The notes beneath the pieces are model-generated. The model saw nothing but the letters and a program-made list of their open reading frames with translations. It was not told the DNA's origin and did no database searches. The position numbers and the translations under genes were made by a program. A stretch of DNA of 64,000 nt. It comes from Serpula lacrymans var. lacrymans S7.9 (lineage: Eukaryota; Basidiomycota; Agaricomycetes; Boletales; Serpulaceae). Shown here in pieces: positions 1 to 13,900 of this stretch. Each line of letters opens with the position of its first letter. Within the stretch, counting starts at the first letter, position 1. Location of the stretch: positions 248,001 to 312,000 of the forward strand of contig NW_006763307.1 in assembly GCF_000218685.1 (NCBI RefSeq), in the 5' to 3' direction.

Positions 1-3000
1 TCGTATTTGGATAACCTCGAAAAGCTCAAGTTTACTGTGTTACACTCTCACTACACCGAAGCGCAAGACCCATTCCACTTCATAATAGAAAGTCAAAGCA
101 ACGTTTTAGGATCAGTTCCCGCCCCGGAACTTTTGCTTTGCGATCCTTCAGAGGCATTTATCTTCAGATACGAGTTCGGCTGTGAAAGCGATCTGCAATG
201 GCATTTCAGTGGTCTCAACAGATCGCAGCAATTAGACATCTGGGTCGTTGCCAAGGAAGGCCAAGATGGGGGTGCGGCATCCGGATTAGTTCGTGCCTTG
301 AACAGGGAATGCCCCTTGTGGACCATTCGATTGGTTGTCTTCCCACTTTCGTACACCGAGGAAATGGAAGAGGATAGCCTTCAGCGTTTGCCTTCCTGTA
401 TGAAGGACGAGTCCGAGATCATGATTTCCCCCGAAGGTGTACCCTTTGTCCCTCGCATGACTCCTTTACCTGAAACCAAATCCAAGACGTTACCTGCTAT
501 GTCTTCCGCAGACCTTATCGATTTTGCCTTGGATCAAATACTTGTGCGAATAATTTCGTCTTTCAAAGGCGGGAAAGTCTATGGCTTCATTGGTTCTGTT
601 GTCAACAATAATGGCACAAGCATAGATAAAGGTGCTTTGGTAGTAGGGCTCACTGCAGAGGCTATGAAAGAGCATGCAGTAGTTGATATCGCTTCTGTGT
701 GTGCGGTCTCGCTTCACGTACTGCAAGTGGCCTCAGTCATCGCCGCTCGTGTTCCGGGTTGTGTCGCTTCTGTCCTTGCCCCCGGGTTGAGTTTGTTTAA
801 TAACACAAGCCGTCTGAAGTCTCAACGGATCTTACTCACGCACTCTGACACCGACATGGGTTCCGTGATCAAAGGAATCTACTCCCATAAAGGTCTAGAA
901 TTCGAGACAGTTACCCAAGAAACCAGCTTACTTGAGCTGGCGACCATGGGTAGCGGCCCGTTCGATCTGATCGTTTCAGGATATGATGATAAACCGCACA
1001 TTCAAGTACTGAAGAACTTGTTGTCCCCTGGCCGAGGGAAACTCTTCTTATGGGAGGATGAAGCGACTGGACTCATCGATATTCTTCAACGAGATCCATG
1101 CTCAATTGGGGATGCACTACGCAATGTCATTCCCTTGTTGGAAAACCATGATTCGTTACTTGACGAGACAACCCCGTTGGGTACGGTCGCCCTTCCGAAT
1201 GGCAAAGTTGATGTGGGATCGAAGATTACCCCTCGTCAGCGCTCTTCATTCGATGCCAACAAAACATACCTCATTCTGGGAGGAATCGGCAGTGTTGGAG
1301 TACACATCACTTTGTTCATGTATGAGGTATATTGGTTATTTTGCTTGATTTTGGTATCCCAGCTAAGTGCAAATGGTTTTAGAGGGGTGCCCGTCACATA
1401 ATTCTCACATCCCGTTCTGGTGAAGACGGTTTGCGAAAGAACAAGAACAAAATACTCCACAGAATGCTAGATTACGTGAAAAGGCTGAAAGGTCTAAATA
1501 TTCGTTTGGAGGCTGTTGACGCTTCGTCTTCTATTGACATGGCAGCCCTGATTGAACCTCTGAAAACACCATTAGGTGGATGCATGATATTAACAGCTGT
1601 TCTATCAGATGGCGCCTTCCAACATCTCACCGAGGAAGACTTCTCGGCATCATTCGCTTGTAAAAGCGGCGTGTTGGATACTGTAAAGGACACTATTGAC
1701 ATATCAAACCTCGATTTCCTTATAGCCTTTTCCTCTGTATCTGGTGCATTTGGTATACAAGGTCAAACTAATTACGGAGCGTAAGTATTTTATCACAGGT
1801 TCTGCGATTATACATGCAATAACTTTCGATTGACTTAGGGCAAACACTCTTCTGGAACAGCAAATGTCGCTGTTTCCGAATGGATTCACATTTATCTGTC
1901 CTGGAATTCTAGATTCTTCGCTAATGCTTGCCAGTGGATCAGATAAAGCAGAGTTACGTCTCAACCACCTTATTGATTGGTCAATTTCAGCGGAAGGTTA
2001 GTGCCAAACCTTTTTATGATCGAAACATCTCACATACTGTTAAATCAGATATGATCCGTTGGCTGGATGACGCGTTCTGTAAACATCAGAACAATTATTC
2101 TTTCAGTCGATATATTCCACATCTCAATTGGGAAGCTATGGATGGAACCCATGGGATGTCAAAGATAGGGAAGCATTTAGTACCAGCGAAATCACAATCG
2201 GCCACAAGAGCCAGCGCTAAGAGCCACATCGACGGCATGGCCGATATGATATGCAGCGCACTTGGTATACTGCCAAATGACTTCTCTGCGGAGGTACCTC
2301 TCACAACTTATGGTCTCGATTCACTTTCTGCGTCAAGGCTCTCATTTATCTTGCGGCCGATCGTCGAAGTCACTCAAATTCAGTTATTGGCCGACCTATC
2401 GTTAAATGACATTTGGCGCAAGGTTCCTGCATCATCGTCAGATGTCGAATCTAAAACTATAATCTCGACTTCAGTGAAGGCTAAGACTGATCATGTGGCG
2501 GAGTTACTTGCGAAGTACGCAGCACGCATCCCCAGTAGCACACCTTTGCAAGATGATGGCCCCGTAGCTTCTTCGGACCAAGTCATACTCCTTACTGGTA
2601 GCACCGGTGCCTTGGGATGCAACATATTATATCACTTAATCGGGAATGATGTAGTCAAGCGAATATATGCCTTCAACAGAAGAAACACCAATGGCATCCC
2701 TCTGTGGGACAGACAAAGAGATGCTTTTGAGGCTCAAGGGTTACCATCTTCGCTCGTAGATTCTCCTAAAGTGACACTACTAGAAGGCGATCTTGCCGCA
2801 TCTGATTTCAGGGTGCCAACCAAGGTTCTGGATGAGGTTAGTACATACACCAATGACAATGGTTTGAAACCTGACGTGTCTTACAGCTGTTGTCAACTGT
2901 GACACATGTTATTCATAATGGTCAGTCTCTCTCTCTTAGATGATAATATGCAAGTTATGACCTAGCCACTTAGCCTGGAGAGTGGATTTCGTTGCCCCAC

Positions 3001-3938
3001 TAGCAGATTTCGAAGATTTAGTTGAAGGCACCTATGGGTTGATCACCTTTGCGCTGCGGTCCAAACTCCCTGTACGGCCTTCCTTATCGTTTATCAGTTC
3101 GATTGGAGTATGCCAGCGTATGATTTCTGCTCATATTTCAGTATACACAGTCTGACTTTTGTTACAGAATTCAGAGGTACATCCGCCGTCCCCGAAATCC
3201 CTATGATAGATCCCTGCATTGACTTGCAAACTAACTACATAAAATCAAAATGGGTTGCTGAGCGACTTTTCCAGATAGCTGGAGAGAAGTCGCTCTTGAG
3301 AACCAACGTAATTCGTGTAGGATTGTTAAGCGGAGGCTTGAATGGATTCTGGGACACCTCTCATTGGCTACCGGCTCTGGTTCAATCTAGCTCGTATGTA
3401 GGATGCCTTCCCGAGGGCGATGAGGTGTGTCCTTTGGTTTACTTGTTTCAGTTCAAGTTACTGACTTCGGCTATATAAGATGATTTCGTGGATTCCTATC
3501 AATTTGGCTGCAGCCGCTATAGTTGACATGCGAAGCGTGGCAAATGAGACGCTCCACGTAATACATCCTCAACCAGTAAAATGGGCGACAGTGTTGGAGC
3601 CCCTGGCATCCTTGCTCGATGTACCACTGGTGCCATTCGCAGAGTGGCATGCCCGTCTAGAGCACCTGCATGGAGCTGATTCTCAATCGAACCCTTCTAA
3701 ATCATCGAGCAATGATAATATGTCGTCTGCTCTGAAGCTCACAGACTTTTACCGCATGGGCCTGAATGGTGGACCACAGTCGAGCACCGAGAGCATGGGA
3801 CTACTGCCAAAGGTTGCATCAAAGAAGGGCTTCCATGCATCTGCAGCCCTCATGGACAATCGGCTAGTGCCACTGGGCCCCAACGATGCGCAAATGTGGG
3901 TGAAATATTGGCGTGAAGTGGGCTTCCTACCAAGTTGA
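1..3938 (+). CDS. Polyketide synthase, 3' part: KR-ACP-thioester reductase (partial)
   Basis: C-terminal part of a large multidomain PKS; the KS-AT end lies before the window. Order seen: a region preceding KR; a ketoreductase with NADPH motif GGIGSVG near 1280 and the catalytic serine and YxxxN tyrosine in FSSVSGAFG and QTNYGAAN near 1730-1790; an acyl-carrier protein with phosphopantetheine serine in YGLDSLSASRL near 2310; then a thioester-reductase (NAD-binding-4, SDR) domain from about 2580 with LLTGSTGALG and a YxxxK pair in NYIKSKWVAE near 3235. At least six short introns interrupt it (for example after FMYE, after QTNYGA, near 2840-2890 and 3430-3480). Stop TGA at 3936. Terminal reductases of this type release the chain as an aldehyde or alcohol instead of an acid. 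All signature residues seen are present, so it looks functional. No tailoring gene follows it; the neighbours are housekeeping genes. Product unknown. Confidence 0.85.
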
Positions 3939-4141
3939 TATCCAAATATCTTATGAATTTTTGTCATATTACCATTCCATTATTGTAAATTTGGATAGGA
4001 CGAGGTCTATAATGATGCATCTATAGAGTTACTGGAGTGTGCTCTTCGCTCTTCAAAGATCAGGAACGTTTACAGCATACCAATTCAGAGAATTTATAAG
4101 CGCGCAGTTCAGCGACATTAGAATACATCAATAACCATTTC

Positions 4142-6554
4142 CTAATGCCGTTTTCGTCCTGCACCTTTTTTGCCAGTGGGAAAAGATTGGAGCAGTGCAG
4201 CTTTGCTCCGATTTTTGTTTTTTACATTCGTGCTCGTGTAGAAGTTTTCTGCTTTTTTCTGTTTTACCGGTGGAGGGGAATTAATGAATGGAGCTGCTGG
4301 TGAACAGAAAATTTTGAATACCTTATTTGTCTTCATCCGCTGATCTTTCTTGGCTACCGCATCGACTTCTGGAGCCACACCTACTGTAGTGGTTAGTTCG
4401 ACGATATTGAGTTCTCCATTGATAATACTGAGGTTACCTTGCTCAGAAAGCGACGTCTCGTCACCTCTGTCTGCTGTGCCCGATCGAGGCCCCTCATGGA
4501 ACACTTCGTTCCAAGTAAGTTGCTCCTCTTCATCCTCCTCTTCAAGTTCTTCTACGCCCTCGTCTCCCCCTTCAGCTTGCTCCTCTGCATCTTCCTCTCC
4601 ACCTTCATCTTCATCTTCCATTGGTCTAACGTCCTCTGCAAGGAAGGTATTCTTCTGCATGATAGACCCTAATCTCTGCTTTACCCCCAGAACGCCTTCG
4701 TTATTCTCCACTTCGGTAGCCTTTTCTTTACCTTTTGACTTGGCTGCTTTTGCTTCCGCTTTGTTCAATTCTTCAGACCGCTCAGGTGGGGCCACGAAAA
4801 ACGGTATGCGGCCTCTCACCCAATCACTTAATACAATCTTGGACACCGATTCTACATCGGGTTCACCTCCCTTCAGTAAGCGACCTTTCATGCGTGCCAG
4901 CTTGTCCAAGAATTCTTCAGGTTTCCACATCGAACTAGGATCCTTTGGATCCGGCAGTACAACGCCATACGTGCGAGCAAGGTAAAGGGGTTTTACACGT
5001 TCCATGAGTGCGGGTATATGGTCCGAGGGCGTTGGAAGGGCTTCGACACGTACCACACCTTTTAGAACTGTGGAGGTCTCCGAGTCGTGTGCGGAAGTAG
5101 GAACAATTCCAGGACAATCGATAAGGTATATGCGGCGAGTTAGTGTGATATATTGCCAAACCTGTGTATTAAATAGTATGGATCAATTATTATAAGTAGA
5201 TATAGTATTGTGAACACGCACCTTGGTTTCTCCAGGTATGGGAGCTACTCGGCATACCTTGCCGCTTTTGAGGGTATTGATGACACTGCTCTTCCCTACA
5301 TTAGGATAGCCTACGAAACCGACAGATATTTGTTTCTTGTCGGAGTGGAGCTGTGAAAACTGACGGAGGAGTTGAATAAGCGAGCCTTTGCCAAAGGAGT
5401 GGTTTGGCGAGGCATGGAAAGCAATGGTAGGGTAGCGGGGGGTGAGATGCTTGATGTAACGTGCCTGCAATCCAACTCGTAAATAATCGTGTAGACAGAA
5501 ATCAATACAATAACGCAGTAACAATAACATGCAGTGGATGTTTGACGACATAAAAAAAATACGCTACTTACTGTGACCCAATTTGGTACCAGATCACACT
5601 TGTTGATGACAAGTACAACTTGTTTGTGAGCTTTCTCCTTTTTCATGTATTCTAGTACCGATTCACATATCGTTCCCAGAGGATCGCGAGCATCCAATAT
5701 GTGTAGGATGACATCAGAAGAATCGATCACTTTGTAAAGTTCTCCATAAATGCGACGAGATGTACCCTTGGCATAGATAGGTTCGTTGTAGTCTGCATGT
5801 GTCTGAGGCTCGGCTGAGTCTGCCGATTGACCTGGAGTGTGTTCAACACCAATCAAACAAACAGAAACATTGAATATAATTACCGGAGGGACCATCCCCA
5901 TTGGTTTTAGTCTCTGCTTCTTCGAAAGCTGTTGTACCTAGCTTTCCAAGTTCTTCAAAGGTGCCTGCGTCTAATTTAGGCTTTTTGCGCTGAGCTTTAG
6001 GTCCAAACGTTTCGCTGAAAGGTTCCGTTTCAACGATATGCGACCGCTGGAACGATCAGGTCAAATTAATCTCGACAGTAGATGTTTGATGCGATGATAA
6101 TTTACCTTTCGTGTATTAGGATTCGCTGCATCGTCCAGAAGTGCCATGGGAAGCTTGTTTCTGCGTAGCAGGACAGAATACGGATCATCTTTCTTTGTTG
6201 AAAGACTTGTCCTGAAATGATCGAGTGCTTTCTGTGAAATTACTCTCGTATTTCCTGTTCGTAGATTAGTCCAATGATATCCTAAGAGATGAAATTACAG
6301 AAAATCTTACCAAACCATCGCCGATCAGCCTGTACCCTGCCCGGTTTTGTTTCATCCTCGCCTTTCTGAAAGGCTGCAGCCTGGATAATCTTACCATCTT
6401 TATCACGTATGGGCTTGCCCCCATTGAGCATCTTCAGCCGGCCAACCTGCTTTGCATTGCGATAGAAATTCTCTCCTTTTACTCTTTTGAGAGTTGGCTG
6501 CGAAGACGATGAGCGTGTCTTGGGAGACGACAGCGGCTTTTTTGTAGGCGCCAT
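4142..6554 (-). CDS. NOG2: Nucleolar GTP-binding protein 2 (Nog2/Nug2)
   Basis: Circularly permuted GTPase needed for maturation and nuclear export of the 60S ribosomal subunit. The N-terminus (from ATG 6554) has the family signature [12 protein letters not shown] and VQADRRWFG. The G motifs come in permuted order, G4 first (NKCDLVP near 5590), then G1 (GYPNVGKSS near 5300) and a G3-type DCPG after an intron. The C-terminal half carries the Nog2 helical region (WVRGRIPFF near 4800), a long acidic stretch near 4520-4640 (runs of E and D) and a basic tail ending GAGRKRH, expected of a nucleolar protein. About six introns of 50-80 bp. It lies head to head with the mitochondrial ribosomal gene at 6686. 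No disruption seen. Confidence 0.93.
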
Positions 6555-6685
6555 TTTTGGTGAAGTCCAGAGAGGACGATGGTGGGATAAAACAAGAAAC
6601 TCAAAAAACTCGAGTGTTTCCCACGGTTACTTCCAAGTTAAACTGACTGCAGACTCTAGTTAAAAACATTGCCTTGCTGGAACCA
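6555..6685. promoter_or_regulatory. Shared head-to-head upstream region of NOG2 and uS15m
   Basis: Only 131 bp separate the two divergent start codons, so both 5' UTRs and core promoters must sit here or overlap the neighbouring genes. No obvious TATA box is visible. Both products serve ribosomes (cytosolic and mitochondrial), so co-regulation is plausible; this is inference. Confidence 0.5.
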
Positions 6686-7611
6686 TGCTGAAGACGTGTT
6701 TTGCGCAATGTAAGTAAACTGTCAGTTAAGCTCATTATTTTTTCGATATAATTATAATACCCAGGTTCGCGCTCAGTCGCGTCTTCGAGCTCTAGTTGCT
6801 CTCTGCATACTTCTGCTGTCCGCACGGCCCAGGCTCTAAGCAAGCAAGCAAGACTTGCCAACATTTCGAAAGCACAAGTACGTGTAGAGCTGAAGAAAGC
6901 AGTTGACGCAACGCGGGAGTATGCTGTGATTGGCTTAAAGCCTGGCCAAGAAGCCAGGTGGCTTAATTGCGATCTTGCGAAGGCCATTATCACAGAGGAG
7001 CAGCTGTATTCCGATACTCCACAAGTTGTCCGAACACCTGACGGGAACATCGAAATCCCAGAACATTTAAACTATGGTATTGGTGGCGAGGAACGGAAGT
7101 TGCTTTTCGAAGTCCTACCACCTTTAACCGCAGAGAAGGGAGCCTCGCAATACCAAGAGGTAGCAGGGATCAACCACCAGGATGCTGAAAAAGCGGAGCT
7201 GGAGAAAGCAAACATGTTTGCTAAGCTTGTTGATTTGCGAAACGCCAACGCGCAGGGTATCGCATTCGAGAATCGAAAACGCTGTATCGCCGCATTTTCT
7301 GAGCCAGGAAAGCCAAATGACACTGGGCGTCCCGAAGTACAAGGTGCGTTATACTTCTTAATGAACTCTTATGATCACTGACGTCGGTTTTTTGTGTAGC
7401 CGCTCTTTTGACGATCCAGATACGAAATCTATGGACACATCTGACAAAATTTAGAAAGGACGTCGACAATCGTCGTGGGTTACGGCGCCTGGTTCACCAA
7501 AGGGCAAAAATACTGAAGTACTTAAAACGCTTGGATCGGGATCGTTATGATGCAGTACTTCCCCGTCTCGGTCTTGAGGCTGCAAGTGTTGAAGGAGAGC
7601 TGGTCGTGTGA
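6686..7611 (+). CDS. MRPS28: Mitochondrial small-subunit ribosomal protein uS15m (MRPS28-like)
   Basis: Ribosomal protein S15 family, fungal mitochondrial form. Exon 1 is tiny (MLKTCFAQ, ATG 6686), followed by an intron to about 6765; the serine-, alanine- and arginine-rich N-terminus has the composition of a mitochondrial targeting peptide. The S15 domain is at the C-terminus after an intron near 7345-7398: LTIQIRNLWTHL, then DVDNRRGLRRLVHQRAK and ILKYLKRLDRDRYDAV match the S15 rRNA-binding helices (consensus H..D..SRRGL..LV..R...L.YL...D..RY). The ~200-residue extension before the domain is usual for fungal S28. Stop TGA 7609-7611. Confidence 0.88.
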
Positions 7612-7988
7612 GGCAATCCTAACTTGTGGAGGGGGTGGGCCCATTTACCTTAGACTCTACGTATTTCTACCCTTATATATTTCAAACTGTTAAAGACAGA
7701 TTTGTATGAAATAAGGCAAGACCCTGTGACACAACAACCTCACATTTCAAGAGCATCACAGTAACCAGGAAAGTGCAATGATTATGATTATGAATTTAGT
7801 TATACGCTACCAATAATATCCATAGAACACACGTTCTTCAATAGCATAGTCCCGGATGAGAGCATAGTACCAAATATACTGTTGTACAAAGAGTCAATTT
7901 ATTCAAATGCAACCAAGACAATGGTGGCAAGTCAGGATGATATGAGGATAACATAACTTGGTTTGCGTCATGACGATCACTTCTACCA

Positions 7989-10773
7989 CTAATAAAGATA
8001 TGACTCGTCAAAGTCATCCATTGGATATTCATCGTGTCCCGAATCTGAACCAGGTTCAGTTTCTGGCTTCTTTATGGCCAGCTTGATCGTGGAACGCTGA
8101 GGCAACTTGGTGGTTCTATAGCCTTGAGGAGCTTCATAATCTTTGTAGTAATCTTTATTTTCTTCCGGATGTTCAAGCTGGTGGCTATCATTTGAAACCA
8201 TAATTAGTCTCACAGAGCTGGTCCTCAAAAAATACAAGGATACATACATTACTGAAATGTGCGACTTCATCTTCGATAGCTCCATAGGTTCCCTTTCAGT
8301 CTGAAGGTCAAGGCAATGTGCACACATCCACACAACCAAATCGGATGGAAACTGTGAGGGAAGACCAAAAGAGCTAGATTCGACCGCAGAGATGTTCTGA
8401 TGTGATTCATCATAGCGGAGAGCATCCTGCAGACTACTGCCCTCGAGCTTCAACCATTTCACTGTCTTGTCATAGTGATCAGATGAATTATGTTTAACCT
8501 GTAGACGGGTGAGTTTTGGGCGTGAAGCAGGTATATAGGTATATTCCACACTAACCGCACTCCGCCAGCCGAAGGCAGAGGCCTCAGCTTCATCGGTCGA
8601 GCCACCCCAACTCAAGCATGCCGTGCAAGCCAGCCTTGGGTTTAGCTCATCCATTTGTGTCGATGTTGTCTTCTCCGGATCTAAGCCACATGTCTGTACA
8701 ATATCTTTCACGACTTCACCAGCTATGTTGTCTACCTCCAAAGTCTGACAATTCCAAGGAGTGCGGCTTCCCATAGGAGACTCTAGGTGTCTAGTGGGGT
8801 CCGAAATAGGATAACTAAACATGTACCCTCGCTGTTTTGTAAAGCATCGATGACCCATAACTTTAGGGTAAAAAAGCGGATTTGATTTATCCGAACGGCG
8901 AGGATGGCGTAAGCGGGATAAGCAGTAAGCAATATCAAAGAAGTCGTCGTCATCATCGTAGGGGTCGAACATTGCAAAGGAGCGAGAAGGGTTGCATTCT
9001 TTGCATTTGAATACAGTAGTTGCAAGCCTGATTTGTTGAGCCACAACAGAATCGATAGGTTCGTCCAAATCCAATTCTTTTCCCTTCCCCTTTCCTTTGT
9101 CTTGGCTTGTTCCGACTTGGAAAAGACTCGGTGGAAGATCTAGCATGCCTCCATCATCGTCAGTAAGGCTATTAGTCCTCGAATTATCCTCTAAACACTG
9201 TTTGTATTTCTTGGCGAATTCTTTGTGTATCTGTTCACGCCAATCTTCGATGATAGTATCCAGATTAGAAAGCACGTCACCAAAGCTCTCTTCGGTGACA
9301 GAGACTTCCGTGGGCATTTCTAGCACTTCCTGCACAGCTGCAAATTCGCAGAAATCTGTAGGTTCCGGCATAACATCAACCATCGGTAGACGTGAGATTT
9401 TGTATCGCCGAAGGACATTAACCGCAATCCGTTTCCTGGATATAATGAGATCCTTCCGTTCACGTTCGAGACGGTTAGCTTTCATGGTTTCCATGTACTT
9501 GATAAGTTCGTCCCGAACATTAGTCCAAACTATGTTCGAGTGGTGAACACACTCCTTGCACACGAAGGAGACAGACATAACTCACTGCGTGTCGTGAGAC
9601 GCGTCGGTTGTTTGACTAATTTATGGTGAGAGAGGTCATCTCGGTAGGGAATTTGGGCAATTTCTTCTCCCCAGCCTAGTTCGGTCAATTTATCGATTAT
9701 ACTTGGTACTCGATCAGATAAACAGCAAGAAAATCGGGGGAAATAATCACGCACGCTCTTTTTCTATCTCTCCTTGCATCTTCAAGCTGTTCTGACCTAT
9801 CTCGTGCTTGAGAGGTTGCCCACTTTTCGCACAATTCTGCATGCTGCGTATGGCATTCGTCTCAGATAATCATTGGTCTGGCAAAAAAAAAAAAAGGACT
9901 AACTTCTGTAATTTGCTTTATAAGCAGAGATTGCTGTTCCTTGTAACGATCGAGTTCCACCATATCACCATTCAAGCTGGTGAGCTTTTCTCGTACTTCA
10001 GACAAGTGCTTGTGATAGAAGGCATGCCGTCCACGCTCTATCTGACAGTCAGTGAACCATGTTTGGAGAGAATGCTGATACATACTTGCAGGTCGCCTTG
10101 GAGTGAGAAAATGTTCATCCATGTACAAAAAGGTTTCGAATAAACTGGTCACTACTGTCAGTGAACGAAACAATCCTAAATAGGGTACTATACTTTGTCT
10201 TTGCACACTTTGCACACAGGCGCATGCCGAGTCGCCAATCTACAGAGCGTATGTGAGGGGTAAGACAAGCCTAGAAACAAGATATTTGAACTAAGCAAAG
10301 ACATAGGGGGCAATATGGTGCATACATGGCAATGCTGGTCGAACACTAGATTGGCATAATGCGGTTCACTCAAAAAGGGAGGACAGGGAGGCAAATCTGT
10401 AACGCTTTCGCGGGCAGATATCCAGATAGATATGGAAGACTTGTGCATGAGAACGCCTCTGAACTGCTTCGTTGTGCGAGCGAGATTCAGTAGATCTAAC
10501 GGTCGTAAGTGTCCAAATATCTATTTGTCAGGGGTTATGAATAGGTCGAAGTCCTGTAGAGAACAAGTGGCGGACCTCGAACAATACATCCATCGGCATG
10601 TTCATGAGGTCTGCAAGTTTTCCAAGCTTGGGAAGCCATTTCTGTCGTTTTTTTGGTGCTGGCTTCTCAGCAGCGCTTCCTGGCTGGGGGTCAGATACAC
10701 GTTGCCTCTTGGACCTTCTTTGTCTCTTGACTTCATCGCCAGTCATCAGAGTGGCGCTGCTATTTTCACCCAT
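7989..10773 (-). CDS. F-box domain protein, Agaricomycete type
   Basis: Probable substrate adaptor of an SCF ubiquitin ligase. ATG at 10773 opens a basic, lysine- and arginine-rich leader (residues 15-50), followed by an F-box split by an intron near 10520-10570: MPMDVLFE then IFGHLRPLDLLNLART, the MPxDVLxEIxxHLxPxDLLxLART pattern common in mushroom F-box proteins. Downstream are paired cysteines (PVCKVCKDK near 10200; VFKCKECNPS near 9000; ACTACLSWGG near 8620) that may bind zinc, a helical charged stretch near 9430-9520 and an acidic tail ending DDFDESYLY. Around seven introns; one carries a poly-A run near 9885-9897. Splice junctions keep one frame throughout, so the gene appears intact. 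The target is unknown. Confidence 0.8.
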
Positions 10774-10998
10774 GGCAAGTCTATGTTGAACCAGATACAA
10801 CGCTGATCACAAAATCAAACACAATGTGATGGTGAAAGAAGAGAACCTTAAGGCAGAGGAGTCGCATATACTTTAGCAAATTACGGCCTTTCCCGAGCTC
10901 ATAAACGCGTCGCGGCCACGTGCACGTGAGCAGGACGAGTCTAAGCTTAACGTTGCCGTAAATCACAAAGCTCTGTCAACCTTTCCTTGTCTTCTACC
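10774..10998. promoter_or_regulatory. Shared head-to-head upstream region of F-box and importin genes
   Basis: 225 bp between divergent start codons. It holds GC-rich stretches (cgcgtcgcggccacgtgcac near 10910, containing a CACGTG E-box). The E-box is seen; its use is inference. Confidence 0.4.
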
Positions 10999-13900
10999 AT
11001 GGCGGCTTCAGAGATATCTGCTATATTGCGCGATACTTTGAGCACAAACACAAATGTTCGGATTCCAGCGGAGCTCAGACTCTCTGAGATGTTTTCTCGC
11101 CCAGGTTCGTTTGATTCCTTTCCTTGTCAAGTACCATAACATCAAGCTGATTGTTATCTTTGCGCGTTCTGCAGAGGCAGGCCTCGAGCTCTCGCGTCTG
11201 ATTCTTGCTCAAGATGTGGACATATCCTTACGACAGATGAGTTGTTTCGTTTTTTAAACTCGAGATCGCGTCTTGATGGCTCAATGCCTCAGCACTCCGC
11301 GAGCATCATTCTTAGAAAATACGTGACGGAGAGATGGTCACCATACTTTGCGGCATTCAAGGGAGATGCTCCGCCTGTGGAGGTAGATATTTCTATTTTC
11401 AACATACTCAAATATTCACTATCATCCAGGTCAAAACTCAAATACGCCACATTGTATTCCAAGGACTTTCAGACCCAAATCGCAAAATCCGTTCTTTGTG
11501 TGTATGTCGGGCAACGAAAACTTAACCATTTGGATTTCATTTTAATCTCGATATTCTCTAGGCCCATGCCTTATCGTCTATTGCAAACTGCGATTGGCCC
11601 GATGAATACCCGGACCTGCTGTCCTCTTTGATCACCCTTTTATCATCCAATGCACCGGACTCGGTTCATGGAGCTATGCAAGTCCTCACAGAATTCATCA
11701 AGTCTGACTTGACTGAGGACCAAATTTTGCCTGTCCTCCGAGAGCTTCTACCAGTATTGTTGTCCATCCTTGGCTCGACTGAGGTAAGGACAACTTTAAG
11801 TTACAGGTTAAATGATACCAATCACCCAGACAGCAACACAATGCTCTGACACGTGCGCGCACGGTCTCTGTTTTCCGTCAATGTGTCACAGCCTTGTACA
11901 TGGTCAAAGAGCAGTATCCCCAAGCTACCAAGGAGGCGACCGCGTCGATTCTTCCAGTTTGGTTGGATGCATTCAAAGTTTTGTTGAATCTGGATCCATC
12001 AATAGACGTGAATGCGGACAAGTGGGATGGCCTGGCTATCAGGATTCAGATTTTCAAGGTGATTCGGACAAAGTTGATTTCCTTTGAAACGCTGACAAAT
12101 TTATGGCACAGACATTGGATGCAATTCACACTTCTTTCCCTCGAGCTATGACTACATATCTGCAAAACTATCTGGCTGCCTCTCTTCATCATCTTAAAGC
12201 TCTTTTCCCTACATATGCACATTACTACGTATCCTCTTCAGAGTCTCCCCCTCGCACTTCTGAGGATGACTCCATTGAGCTTTCCCATCTTATCTGCCCC
12301 CTTGCCGATTTTTTGTCGAACGTTGTGAGAGGTGGAAAAGCCAGAGATTGGCTACAGCTGGAAAACCTTGGTGCTTTGGTCGAAGCTACCCTCAGCTATT
12401 CTCAAATGACACAAGACGATGCAAGTCCCCTTTATCAATACGCCCGGTTTGGCTGATGAACTAATGGAATAATTATCCTGACAGGAGGACACATGGGCAA
12501 ATGATGCCAATGCTTTCGTAGCTCAAGAAGAAGATGCGACACAGACTTACGGTGTGCGGGTTGCAGGTTTTGATTTACTTTCCGTATGTTCACTGTACAT
12601 AATAATGAATAACATGTTGCTGACCACATATCTAGAGCCTCGTCGACCGTTCCCCTGCCCAAACATGTCATTCATTGCAATCTACGGTACATCAAATAGT
12701 GGCGTCGTCGCAGAGTACTCGTGACAGTGGTGTCGCCCAGTGGTGAGTAACTTCAATCAGGGATAAAATGTATCGTAATTAACCCGAAATAGGTGGAAAC
12801 CTCTCGAAGCAGCCCTTGCTGCGATTGGTTCTCAGGCTGAAGATATCCTCGAATGCATTGAAGACGAGCGAGAATCGGGGCGGACAAAGCCAATTGACAT
12901 AGAGTTTTTACTCGCTGACGTTGTTCCCTCTATCCTGAATCTTTCAGGTGGGTGGTTTTTAAGGAACTTTAGCTTTTCGCTTTTCAATGCCTCACTATCT
13001 TTGACTATCGCTAGACCACCCGTTCTTGCAGGGAAGAGGGTTTGTTTTTGCTAGCCAATTCGCACAGCTGCTTCCTGTTGAAATGGTTGGACAATACTTA
13101 GAAGCCGCGATACATGTCATCGAGTCTGACGCTGCTGGAATTCCGGTTAAAATTTCTGCTGTTAAAGCAGTTCACAAGTAAGTGCATAATGTTGCTCAGG
13201 TTTCACCTGGTCCACTCATTTGTATTTGTCTGAAGCTTCTGCCAAGGAGCCAATGATTCTGCTCTTACACCTTTTGTACCCAGAATTGCTCAAGACTTGG
13301 GCCCTTTTCTGTTACTCACAACAGAAGATACACTATCTCTAGTACTCGAGACTATGTCTGAAGTAATCAACGTGGACAAAGGTAACTGGATAACCGTAGA
13401 TCTCTCCAACTCTTTAGTGTTGGCAGTATTAGAAGTTTGGTCAAAAAATAACAAAGGTAAAAATTGTCGATGCTTTCCTTGCTCTGCTTCTCTACTGAGA
13501 TATCTATGTTACCAGACCCAATATTCTTATCCATATTCACCGATATTCTCACTTCCCTTGCCTCATCCAATGCTCCGGGAGTCTACGAAACTGTGGTCAA
13601 GCAAGCACTACCCACTCTATGCACCGCAATTGGCGGCGCCACGCCAGAAGAATCGTGGATTGCAGGGTCAGCCATTGATCTTGTTGGGAGCCTAGTCCAA
13701 GGCGCTTCAGGCACCGGAATCGGCGAGGGCTTCTTTGCTCTCCTCGCGCCTAATCTCTTCCACTGCTTAGCAAAGACTGAGGATAGAGACGTTTTGCAGG
13801 TTTGTATGTTAAAACCTATGCTCCGTCGGTTACTCATAACTGGCACAGAACGGTGTAATTTGCCTTACCCTTGTCGTCCGAAAAGACTGTGGTCAGCTGC

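Noticed and set aside
4350..4985. Long plus-strand open frame, very serine-rich
   Set aside because: It is the antisense shadow of the acidic region of NOG2 (runs of Glu/Asp codons read as Ser).
9097..9546. Plus-strand 149-codon open frame
   Set aside because: Lies fully antisense to a conserved exon of the F-box gene; no motif.
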